Source of the DNA: UMGS1663 sp046964515
GTDB lineage: Bacteria; Bacillota; Clostridia; TANB77; CAG-508
Direction: 5' to 3'
DNA: 64,000 nucleotides
Assembly (NCBI GenBank): GCA_046964515.1
Contig: JBKUYM010000001.1
Location: forward strand, 434,001-498,000
Below, piece after piece: positions 50,520 to 59,745 of this stretch (positions within the stretch are counted from its first letter, which is position 1; each line of letters opens with the position of its first letter). The position numbers and the translations under genes are program-made. The notes under the pieces are model-generated. The model made no database searches, was not told the DNA's origin, and saw only the letters and a program-made list of their open reading frames with translations.

Positions 50520-51667
50520 CAAGTAAGACAGAAAAAAACGTTAAAGCAACTAAAAATCCATTTGATTTTACCTTATGCATTACCGTTATTTTATTACTAG
50601 CATTAGGCATTGTCATGGTGCTATCTGCAAGTGCACCATCATCACTTTCTACAACAGGTAATAGTTATACCTATGTTATTAAACAAGCAGGTTTTGGTGC
50701 TTTGGGATTGGTACTGATGATTATCATTTCTAAAGTAGATTATAGAATTTATAAAAAACTTTATAAATTAGCTTATGTAGGATCTATTATAGCTTTGTTA
50801 TTGGTATTAGTACCAGGAATAGGTGTTAATGTAAAGGGTGCTACAAGATGGATTAATTTAGGATTTGGTCAATTTCAACCTTCAGAAATTTCTAAAATTG
50901 GATTAATTATTTTCTATGCTACCTATTTAACAGAACATAAAGATGAATTAAATTCTTTTTGGAAAGGGTTTATAAAACCATTGCTATTTTTAGTACCACC
51001 AATTGCTATATTGTATTTTGTGCAAGATCACTTAAGTGCTTCCATCGTTATTATTGGGGTTGCCTGTATTATGATGTTAATGGCAGGCAGTAGGTTAAAA
51101 TACTTTTTAACAGCAGGTGTGGCAGGTGTGTCTACAGCACTTGCAGGAATGCTAATATTAGCACAGGCTACTGGAAAAGGTAGTTTCCGTTTAGCTAGAT
51201 TAACGACTTTCTTAGATCCTTTTGCAGATATACAAGGTGATGGTTGGCAAGTTGTACAAAGTTTATATGCAATAGGTTCTGGAGGATTATTTGGAGTTGG
51301 TCTTGGAGAGAGTAAGCAGAAATATTTATATATACCAGAACCACACAATGATTTTATTTTTGCAATAGTAGCAGAAGAATTAGGATTTGTTGGATGCCTA
51401 GTCGTAATTGCTTTGTTTGCTGTATTTATTTGGAGAGGTATTTTAACAGCGATGAAAGCACCAGATAGCTTTGGTAGTTTACTAGCTATTGGTATCACTT
51501 CTTTAATTGGTATTCAAGCTATTATTAATATAGCGGTAGTAACTTCTTCTATGCCAGCAACAGGAATGGCTTTACCATTTTTTAGCTATGGAGGAACTGC
51601 ACTTGTTATTTTACTATGTAGCGTAGGTATTTTATTAAATATTTCTAGAGCCAAGAATAAAGTTTAA
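50516..51667 (+). CDS. ftsW: Lipid II polymerase of the SEDS family (FtsW/SpoVE)
   Basis: TTG start after GGGAGGAAAG. The 383-residue membrane protein has about ten transmembrane helices. SEDS motifs: VMVLSASAPSS, GVNVKGATRWINLGFGQFQPSEISKIGLI, QVVQSLYAIGSGGLFGVGLGESKQKYLYIPEPHNDFIFA and FFSYGGTALV. It polymerises glycan strands together with a class B PBP, presumably one of the two in this window. FtsW versus SpoVE cannot be settled from sequence alone. Confidence 0.92.
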   Translation: MTSKTEKNVKATKNPFDFTLCITVILLLALGIVMVLSASAPSSLSTTGNSYTYVIKQAGFGALGLVLMIIISKVDYRIYKKLYKLAYVGSIIALLLVLVPGIGVNVKGATRWINLGFGQFQPSEISKIGLIIFYATYLTEHKDELNSFWKGFIKPLLFLVPPIAILYFVQDHLSASIVIIGVACIMMLMAGSRLKYFLTAGVAGVSTALAGMLILAQATGKGSFRLARLTTFLDPFADIQGDGWQVVQSLYAIGSGGLFGVGLGESKQKYLYIPEPHNDFIFAIVAEELGFVGCLVVIALFAVFIWRGILTAMKAPDSFGSLLAIGITSLIGIQAIINIAVVTSSMPATGMALPFFSYGGTALVILLCSVGILLNISRAKNKV

Positions 51668-51676
51668 TGATGGAAA

Positions 51677-51712
51677 TTGCCAAAAGGGATGCTCTTTTTT
51701 GGCAACTTTTTA
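51677..51712 (+). terminator. Terminator between ftsW and murG
   Basis: TTGCCAAAAGGG pairs with CTCTTTTTTGGCAA, then CTTTTTA. Same design as the one after dnaB at 23915. Confidence 0.65.
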
Positions 51713-51724
51713 TAGGAGGAAAAT

Positions 51725-52849
51725 ATGAAAGTGTTAATTGCAGCAGCTGGTACAGGAGGACATGTGAACCCTGGTATTGCCATTGCTAATAAAATAAGAG
51801 AAAAAGAAGAAAACGCTGAAATTATTTTTGTAGGCACGAATCGTGGGTTAGAAAATGATTTAGTTCCAAGAGCAGGCTATCCTTTAAAAACCATTGATGT
51901 ATATGGTATTAGAAGAAGTTTGAGTATAGAAAATCTGAAAAGAGCTTATAAAATGGTAACTGCTATAAAAGAAGCAAAAAGATTGATAAAAGAATTTAAG
52001 CCAGATATAGTCGTGGGTACAGGGGGCTATGTTTGTGTGCCAGTAGGATTAGCTTGCAAGAAATTTCATATACCATTAGTTTTGCATGAAAGTAATGCTT
52101 TCCCTGGAATGGCTGTTAAAATGTTAGCAAAAAAGGCAGATGAGGTATTTGTAGGATTTGCTGAAGCGGAGCAGAGACTTCCTAAAGCTAAGAAGATTAT
52201 CGTTACAGGAACACCAACAAAGGTAACAAAACTATATATGACTAAAAAAGAAAAAGAGGAAATTAGAAAGCGTTTAGGTTTTTCTAAAGACTTACCCTTA
52301 GTTTTAGCTTTTGGTGGAAGCCAAGGTGCCAAAAGTATTAATGAGAGTTTAATAGAGATAATTCAAAAAGAAATGAACAAAGATTACAATTTATTATGGG
52401 CAACAGGGGCTAATAGCTATGATGAAATAAAAGAAATTTTAGAAAGAGAAAATAGAAGTTTAGAAAGTAGAAATACAGTAAAAATTGTTCCCTATATTTA
52501 TAATATGGAAGAAATGTTAAATACGGTAGATGTGATTATTTCTAGAAGCGGAGCGATGTCTATTACAGAAATCTCTACTGTTGGAAAACCAGCTATTTTT
52601 ATTCCTTTTCCATATGCTGCTGAAAATCACCAAGAGTATAATGCAAGAGTATTGGAAAAAGCAAAAGCAGCAAAGGTTATTTTAGATAAAGCACTAACAG
52701 CGACTTATTTGAACCAAGAAGTAGAAGATTTAATAAAGGATCCACAGAAGATGGAAAATATGGGGATAAATGCACGTAAAATAGCGATGGACCATGTAGA
52801 AGATAAGATATACGAGGAAATTAAAAAAATAGCTAACGAAATAGGATAA
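51725..52849 (+). CDS. murG: UDP-GlcNAc : lipid I N-acetylglucosaminyltransferase
   Basis: The 374-residue GT-B enzyme starts MKVLIAAAGTGGHVNPGIAIAN (GGHxxP loop). It has GTGGYVCVPVGLACK, HESNAFPGMAVKML, FGGSQGAKSINESL and the donor-binding ISRSGAMSITEISTVGKPAIFIPFPYAAENHQEYNA region. It converts lipid I to lipid II at the inner membrane face. Follows ftsW; murD and murC are not seen. Confidence 0.97.
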   Translation: MKVLIAAAGTGGHVNPGIAIANKIREKEENAEIIFVGTNRGLENDLVPRAGYPLKTIDVYGIRRSLSIENLKRAYKMVTAIKEAKRLIKEFKPDIVVGTGGYVCVPVGLACKKFHIPLVLHESNAFPGMAVKMLAKKADEVFVGFAEAEQRLPKAKKIIVTGTPTKVTKLYMTKKEKEEIRKRLGFSKDLPLVLAFGGSQGAKSINESLIEIIQKEMNKDYNLLWATGANSYDEIKEILERENRSLESRNTVKIVPYIYNMEEMLNTVDVIISRSGAMSITEISTVGKPAIFIPFPYAAENHQEYNARVLEKAKAAKVILDKALTATYLNQEVEDLIKDPQKMENMGINARKIAMDHVEDKIYEEIKKIANEIG

Positions 52850-52852
52850 GGA

Positions 52853-52881
52853 AAATAGTACTTTTGTGGTACTATTTTTTT
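52853..52881 (+). terminator. Terminator of murG
   Basis: AAATAGTAC/GTACTATTT stem, 7-base loop, T-run. Confidence 0.8.
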
Positions 52882-52909
52882 GAAATCTCTGTAAATAGGA
52901 TTAAAAGTA

Positions 52910-52938
52910 TTGCAAAATGCGTAAAATTCATTTAGAAT
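52910..52938 (+). promoter_or_regulatory. Promoter of topA
   Basis: TTGCAA (52910-52915), 17-base spacer, TAGAAT (52933-52938). Confidence 0.55.
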
Positions 52939-52972
52939 ACTAGAATGAGAAAAAAGGAAAAAGGAGAAATCA

Positions 52973-55040
52973 ATGGCAGATAAATTAATTATCGTGGAAT
53001 CACCAGCAAAAGCAAACACCATTAAAAAGTTTTTAGGTGGTAGTACGAAGGTAGTTGCCTCTATGGGGCATATTAGAGATTTACCAAAATCAAAATTAGG
53101 TGTAGATGTTGCTAATGATTTTGAACCAGAATATATTAATATTAGAGGAAAAGGGGATTTGATTAAAAGTTTAAAAAAAGAGGCTACTACTGCTAAAAAA
53201 GTATATCTAGCAACTGACCCTGATCGTGAAGGGGAAGCAATTGCGTGGCATTTAGCACATATTTTGTCTATTCCAGAAGATAGTATTTGTAGGGTAACTT
53301 TTAATGAAATTACAAAAGAAACGGTTCAAGAATCTATAAAACATCCTCGAAAAATAGATATGCATTTGACGGATGCCCAACAAGCACGCCGTGTGTTAGA
53401 TCGTATTGTGGGGTATAAAATGAGCCCTGTACTATGGAAAAAAGTAAAAAGAGGATTATCAGCAGGAAGAGTACAGTCAGTAGCAGTAAAACTAATTGTG
53501 GATAGAGAGAAAGAAATTGAACAATTTATTCCAGAAGAATATTGGAATATTTATGCTACTTTACTAGATGAAAAATCAAAGAAATCTTTTGAAGCACATT
53601 TTTTTGGAAAAGATGGAAAAAAACAAGAAATCCATTCTAAAGAAGAAGTAGATGTCATTGTAAAAGAAATAGAAAAAGCACATTATATGATTAGCAATAT
53701 TAAAAAGAGTGAAAAGAAAAGAACACCAGCACCTCCTTTTACAACTAGTACCATGCAACAGGAAGCATCTAGAAAATTAGGTTTTACTTTAAAAAAGACT
53801 ATGTCCATTGCACAAGGGTTATATGAGGGCGTGAAAGTACCAGAAAAAGGTTCTGTGGGATTGATTACCTATATGAGAACAGATTCTACCAGAATATCAG
53901 AAGAGGCAAGAACTGCTGCAAAACAACATATTGAGAAGGTATATGGGGCAAATTATTACGAAAATCGTTATTATAAAACCAAAAAAGAGGCACAAGATGC
54001 GCATGAAGGTATTAGACCAACTTATGTAGAATTAGAACCAGAAAAAATTAAAGAAGCACTTACAGCAGACCAATATAAGCTATATCGTTTAATCTATCAT
54101 AGATTTATTGCCAGTCAAATGGCAGCAGCTATCTATGATACTATGGCAGTAGATATACAAGCGGGGAGTTATACTTTTAAGGCAAATGGACAAACGTTGA
54201 AATTTAAAGGTTTTATGACACTATATGTAGAATCTAAAGATGAAAAAGAAGAAGAAGATAGTACAAAATTGCCAGAATTAGAAGAAAAACAAGAAGTGAT
54301 TAAACAGAAATTAGAACCAAAACAGAGTTTTACGGAACCGCCTCCAAGATATACAGAAGCAAGTTTAGTAAAAGCATTAGAGGAAAAGGGAATTGGTAGA
54401 CCAAGTACGTATTCTCCTACGATTACCACTATTTTAGAAAGACGCTATATTGAGAAAGAGCAAAAACAATTAATACCAACAGAACTGGGAAGAATTGTAA
54501 ATAAATTATTAACAGAGAATTTTTCAGATATTGTCAATGTAGAATTTACGGCAAAAATAGAGGCAGAATTTGATGAAGTAGCAGAAGGAAAAGAAGCATG
54601 GAAGCAAGTGATTAGGGAATTTTATGGACCTTTTGAGACACAAGTGGAAAAAGTAGAAAAAGAACTAGAACATGTTAAATTAGAAGAAGAAGTTTCAGAT
54701 GTGCCATGTGAGAAATGTGGTAGAATGATGGTATATAAGTACGGAAGATATGGTAAGTTTTTAGCTTGTCCACGGTTATCCAGAATGTAAAAATGCAAAG
54801 CCAATTATAGAAACAATTGATGTACCTTGCCCAAATTGTGGAGGAAAAGTCATTATTAAAAAAACAAAACGTAAGAGAAATTTCTATATTTGTGAGAATA
54901 ATCCCGTAAGTTGTAATTATATTTCTTGGAATAAACCAAAGCCAGGGGAAAAATGGGACCCTGAGCAGCAAGAAAAAGTAGATAAAGAGGTTAAACCAGA
55001 AAATAAAAAGAATAAAAAGAATAAAAAGTCACAGAAATAA
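52973..55040 (+). CDS. topA: DNA topoisomerase I, read through a +1 frameshift at CGG
   Basis: Frames 52973-54772 and 54774-55040 join by skipping the C at 54773, giving a 688-residue type IA topoisomerase, the normal Firmicutes length. The Toprim domain has LIIVESPAKANTIKKFL and ATDPDREGEAIAWHLA. The catalytic Tyr lies in LITYMRTDSTRIS (about 300), and the arch contains GRPSTYSPTITTI. Zinc fingers follow: CEKCG...FLAC-PGYPEC spans the break, then CPNCGG...CENN-x(2)-SC, then a Lys-rich tail. Without the shift translation ends at 54788-54790, losing the second half of the first finger, the second finger and the tail. The break is CCA-CGG-T. Confidence 0.92.
54770..54776 (+). other. Putative +1 frameshift site CCA-CGG-T (topA)
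   Basis: Codons CCA (54770-54772), CGG (54773-54775). Skipping C54773 restores GGT-TAT-CCA, the G-Y-P-E-C of the zinc finger. Confidence 0.75.
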
Positions 55041-55135
55041 ATAAAGATATTATACAACGATTACATAAAAAGAGTTGAAAGCAATCTAAGGATATTATTA
55101 AATAATAAAAAATAATATAAAAGAGGAAAGTAAAG
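55041..55135 (+). promoter_or_regulatory. Upstream region of prepilin-leader gene
   Basis: A short region whose start (ACATAAAAAGAGTTGAA) echoes the upstream regions at 4210 and 33830. I see no clear promoter, so it may depend on topA read-through. Ribosome site AGAGGAAAG. Confidence 0.4.
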
Positions 55136-55813
55136 ATGAAGAAAGAAAAGGGGCTTACACTAGTTGCTTTAACTGTGACGATAATTATTCTAATTATATT
55201 AGCTGGAATAAGTTTAAATTTTATTGTAGGAGATAATGGTTTATTTTCTACTGCCAAGAAAGCAAAAGAGAATATGCAAATAGCACAACAGGAAGAATCA
55301 GAAATGATAAATTATTTAGATGAAGAAACATTTAATCAATTAAAAGATATTCATGGTACTTATGAATCAGTAATATATCAAGTGAAAGAAGAATATAAGA
55401 CCTTAGAGAAGGAATTTGAAGAATTTAGAAAACAGATTGCAGAAAAGATTACTCAAAAAGGTGTAGAAACAACTTATACAGATTCTATAGAACAGATGAA
55501 AAATAATATGGATTTATTAAAAGTTGGGACTCCATTAAAAGAATATGTATTAACAGAGAAAATATTTAGAACTTCTGGACAATCACCAGCTATTTTTAAT
55601 ATTAGCAGTATAGTACCAAATTATAAGAAATTAGTATTATATGAAAATATGGTTATTTTACCATGGGGAACTTATGCAAGTGGATTTGGTGGAGGAACAT
55701 ATGATGCGCCAATTACAAGTGTAACATATGATGCAACTACAGGGAGAGTGGGCGTGTCTTCTTCAAAGGCGTATCCTGGCTATATCCGTATTTTGTATGA
55801 TCCGAATATTTAA
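55136..55813 (+). CDS. Prepilin-leader surface protein, short form
   Basis: The 225-residue product has leader KG|LTLVALTVTIIIL (no Glu5) and FIVGDNGLFSTAKKAKEN. A coiled coil follows (about 75-110, IYQVKEEYKTLEKEFEEFRKQI) with the ITQKGVETTYTDSIEQM motif seen also in the 2927-3661 protein. It ends in a ~90-residue beta-rich C-terminal domain with VVILPWG and ASGFGGGTYDAP-like turns. Surface location is inferred; function unknown. Followed by a terminator. Confidence 0.72.
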   Translation: MKKEKGLTLVALTVTIIILIILAGISLNFIVGDNGLFSTAKKAKENMQIAQQEESEMINYLDEETFNQLKDIHGTYESVIYQVKEEYKTLEKEFEEFRKQIAEKITQKGVETTYTDSIEQMKNNMDLLKVGTPLKEYVLTEKIFRTSGQSPAIFNISSIVPNYKKLVLYENMVILPWGTYASGFGGGTYDAPITSVTYDATTGRVGVSSSKAYPGYIRILYDPNI

Positions 55814-55829
55814 ACTATGTTTTAAAATT

Positions 55830-55860
55830 AGACCTATCTACAAAGATAAGGTCTTTTTTA
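55830..55860 (+). terminator. Terminator of the short prepilin-leader gene
   Basis: AGACC-TATCT pairs with AGATA-AGGTCT (one bulge), 4-base loop, T6. Confidence 0.75.
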
Positions 55861-56305
55861 ATGGAAAAAGAATTATTAGGAGAAAACGAAAGGTATTTTT
55901 ATAAATTTGAATAGACATTTGAACTTAAATATAGGTGTTAAAGAACAGAGGATATTTTAGAAAGCAAGTTTATTTTTTATGATTTAGAGCGACAATGTGT
56001 ACTTCCAATAAGAATGTTATAACAAAGAAGTATAAACAGATTTTAATAGAATTTAAAGAAAATAGAATAAATAAGCAACAATAAAATTTGATAGGAATAA
56101 AAGAAAAATATATAGATAGATAAAATAATATGATAGAACCATAAGAAGTTTAAAAAATAAATTACAAAAAGATTAATATTATAAAGGAAAAGTTGCAGAA
56201 TATAAAGAAAAAACATGGTCAGGTATTTACATATTTTAAACTAATAAAGTGTGAGGTATCATTGAATGGCTTACATACTTTTGCTATGAGATTTTTAATA
56301 AGATA
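55861..56305. other. Gene-free, very AT-rich stretch
   Basis: About 445 bases with short broken frames only. The A-rich, stop-rich pattern suggests decayed coding sequence, but I cannot name a source. Confidence 0.4.
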
Positions 56306-56334
56306 TTGTAATTTAGTAAAATCTATTATATAAT
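56306..56334 (+). promoter_or_regulatory. Promoter of the SWIM/SNF2 gene
   Basis: TTGTAA (56306-56311), 17-base spacer, TATAAT (56329-56334). Confidence 0.6.
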
Positions 56335-56393
56335 AAATGACTAGGAAAAATGAGCAAAAAGCTTCATTTGAAAAAGGAGAATAGGGTAGAATC

Positions 56394-59300
56394 ATGATTA
56401 TAGAGTCTAATCTTTTAGAAGAATTATATCAAGATGCAGGTAATGTGGAGAAAGAAAAAGCACAAAAGTATATGGAAGAAAAAAGAGTAAATATTACGAA
56501 GGTGGTTTATGAAGATAGTCGTAATTTTGAAATTCATGCAAAAGTAAGAGGAGACGAAGATACGTATGAAGTATATATACAAGTAAGACAAGGAGAAATA
56601 GAGAATGTAAGTTGTACTTGCCCCGATTATAGAAATCATTATGCTGCTTGTAAACATGTATTAGCTACCTTGATGGAGTTTTCAGAAAATAGTGAATATC
56701 TTAGAATTTTTGCAGGAGACGCCAAAAAAGATGAAAATGATTTTACGGTTTATAATCAATATCAGAAAAAGAAACAAGAAGAAAAATATAGGACTTTTAA
56801 AAAATTAATTCATACATTTTACCCTAATAATGGACCGATAAAAGATGTTAGAGGACAAGAGGAAAGTATACCACATGCAATTAGAATAGAACCACAACTT
56901 ATTTATGATGTGTATCATAAAATCTTAAAATTATCTGTAAAAATAGGGGATAAACAATTATATAAATTGAAAGATTTTCCAGAATTTTATGAAAGAATGC
57001 TAAATAAGGAATTTTACCGTTATGGTACAAAATTAGCATTTGTCCATGAAGAAAATGCTTTTGCAAAGGAAAGTTTACCTTTATTACAATATATTTTAAA
57101 ATATGCTGAAATCATGAAGTATGCTAATGAAACAGGAGAATATACAATTTACACGAAACATATTAATGATGGATATATTACGATTTCTAATAGTGGATTA
57201 GATGATTTATTTGAAATATTAAAAGGAAAAAGAATTAACTTACAAAAAGAATATACAGAAACGACGATTTTATTACAAGAAAAAGAACCAGATATCCAAT
57301 TTTCTGTAGAAAAAATTAACCAGTCAGAATATCGTTTAGTACCTAACATGGATATTTATAATTATGATTTATTAGAAGGAAAAGCTTATGTATATTTTTT
57401 ACAAGCAGATACTTTATATAGATGTCAAAAAACGTTTCAAGAAACGGTACTTTCTTTATTGCAAATATTTAGAACAAATTTTACAAATGAAATCGTCTTT
57501 CCGAAGGCAGAATTATCACAGTTGTTTTCTGTTGTATTTCCAAAGATAAAAGAACATATAGACCTTTCTAAAGTAGAAGAAAAAGAAATAGAAGCATATA
57601 TTCCAGAAGAGTTATATGTTAAATTGTTTTTGGATTATGATGTTAATAATCATATAACAGCAGATATTCAATTTGTGTATGGAGATATACAATTTAATCC
57701 TTTGGCAGAGGAAAAAGTAACAGTAGCAAGGGATATTGTTAAAGAAGATGAAGTATTAGAGACTTTTAGAAAAACAGGATTTTTGTTAGATACCGCTCAC
57801 CAGAGGTTAATTTTAATAAAAGAAGAAGCCATTTATCAGTTTTTAGCACAAGAAATTGAAAACTATATGCAAAAGTTTGAAGTGCTAGCGACACAAAATT
57901 TTAAAGAAAAAGAAATAAAACAACCACAGATAAGTAATTTAGGCGTAAGAATTGAAAATCAGTTATTGAAAGTGGATTTTTCACAATTAGATTTTGACCC
58001 CGCAGAATTAAAAGAAATCATGGAAAATTATAAGCTAAAAAAGAAATATCACCGATTGAAGGATGGAAGCTTTTTAAACTTGCAAGAAAATGAGACTATG
58101 GATTTAATAGATAGCTTAACAGCCGGAATGAATGTTGGATTTCAAGAGATTAAGACAGGAGAATTAAAATTACCCCTTTATCGAAGTATGTATTTAGAAA
58201 GATTATTACAAAATATGAAACATACACGAGTAGAAAAAGAAGAAAATTACCAGATGTTAGTAAATCGTGTAGGAGAAAAACAAGTAGGAACGAATGTAAT
58301 AATACCTTCTAGCCTACAAGCTGATTTAAGATATTATCAGAAGGTGGGATTTGAATGGCTAAAAATATTAGACCAATATGGATTAAGTGGTATTTTAGCA
58401 GATGATATGGGACTTCGGAAAAACCATTCAAGTAATTACACTATTATTGGATTATGTAGAAAAAGAGCAAAATCCAAAGCCAAGTATGGTTATTAGCCCC
58501 AGTTCTCTTTGCCTAAATTGGGAAAACGAAATACAAAAATTTGCACCATCTTTAAAAACTTTGGTTATTCATGGAACGGCAGAAGAAAGAAGAAATCAAT
58601 TAAAAAAAGTTTGCAACTATCATGTGGTGATTACTTCTTATGATTTGTTAAAAAGAGATATAGAACTATATAAAGAACATCAATATGCATTCAAATATAG
58701 TATTGCAGATGAAGCACAATATATTAAAAATAATAATACACAAAATGCAAAAGCGATTAAAGAGATTGAAGCAGAAACTAGGTATGCTTTAACGGGAACT
58801 CCAATAGAAAATTCTTTATCAGAATTATGGTCTATTTTTGATTATATTATGCCAGGTTATCTTTTTAGCTATAGAAAATTTAAAGAATTATATGAAACTC
58901 CGATAGTAAAAGAAGAAAATAATGAAGCTATGAAAAAATTGAAGATGTTAATAGAGCCTTTTGTTTTAAGAAGAATAAAAACAGAAGTATTGACAGAATT
59001 ACCAGATAAAAGTATTACGATTCTACACAATGAAATGCAAGAAGAACAATTAAAGGTATATGCTTCTTATATGGCAAATGCAAAACAAGAGGCTATGGAT
59101 GAGATGCAAGCAAATGGCTTTGAAAAAAGTCAGATAAAAATATTGGCCTTATTAATGAGATTAAGACAAATTTGTTGTCATCCGGGCTTATTTATAGAAA
59201 ACTATGCAGGAGAAAGTAGTAAATTAAACCAGTGTATAGAAATTCTAAAAGATGCAGTAGCATCTGGACATAAAATTTTATTGTTTTCAGGCTATACGGG

Positions 59301-59727
59301 TATGTTTGAATTTATAGAAAAAGCTTTGAGAAAAGAAAATATAGCTTATTTTAAATTAACTGGGCAAACGAAAGTAGCAGAGAGAATTAAGTTGGTAGAA
59401 GAATTTAATAATAATGAAGAAATCAAAGTTTTCTTAATTTCACTAAAAGCAGGTGGAACTGGTTTGAATTTAATAGGTGCGGATATGGTTATTCATTATG
59501 ACCCATGGTGGAACTTATCAGCAGAAAATCAAGCAACAGATAGAACATATCGTATAGGGCAGAAACGAAACGTACAAGTTTATAAATTAATTACGAAAAA
59601 TTCTATCGAAGAAAAAATTTATGAATTGCAACAAAAGAAAGCAAAGTTAATTGATAATATGTTATCTACGAATGAAACCTTTATTAACAAATTAACGAAA
59701 GAAGATATTATGGAATTATTTAAATAG
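56394..59727 (+). CDS. SWIM zinc-finger SNF2-family helicase/ATPase, read through a +1 frameshift at CGG
   Basis: Frames 56394-58415 and 58417-59727 join by skipping the C at 58416, giving 1110 residues, normal for bacterial SWIM/SNF2 proteins. A SWIM finger (CTCPDYRNHYAACKH, about 74-90) opens the protein, followed by a long N-terminal region. The SNF2 ATPase begins LRYYQKVGFEWLKIL. Walker A is DDMGL-GKTIQVI, with the break inside it. ADEAQYIKN, LTGTPIENSLSELWSIFDY, ISLKAGGTGLNLIGADMVIHYDPWWN and the closing QATDRTYRIGQ follow. The unshifted product ends at 58494-58496 without the motor. The break is CTT-CGG-A. DNA or nucleoprotein remodelling is expected; the target is unknown. Confidence 0.9.
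58413..58419 (+). other. Putative +1 frameshift site CTT-CGG-A (SNF2 gene)
   Basis: Codons CTT (58413-58415), CGG (58416-58418). Skipping C58416 restores GGA-AAA-ACC, the G-K-T of Walker A. Confidence 0.75.
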
Positions 59728-59745
59728 AAGAAGAAGGGGGAGAAT

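Noticed and set aside
46990..58419. Three frameshifts as ordinary sequencing errors
   Set aside because: Not fully excluded. But none is in a homopolymer run, and all three insert C before GG of a conserved glycine. A systematic base-calling artefact at a modified motif remains the main alternative and is named as a check.
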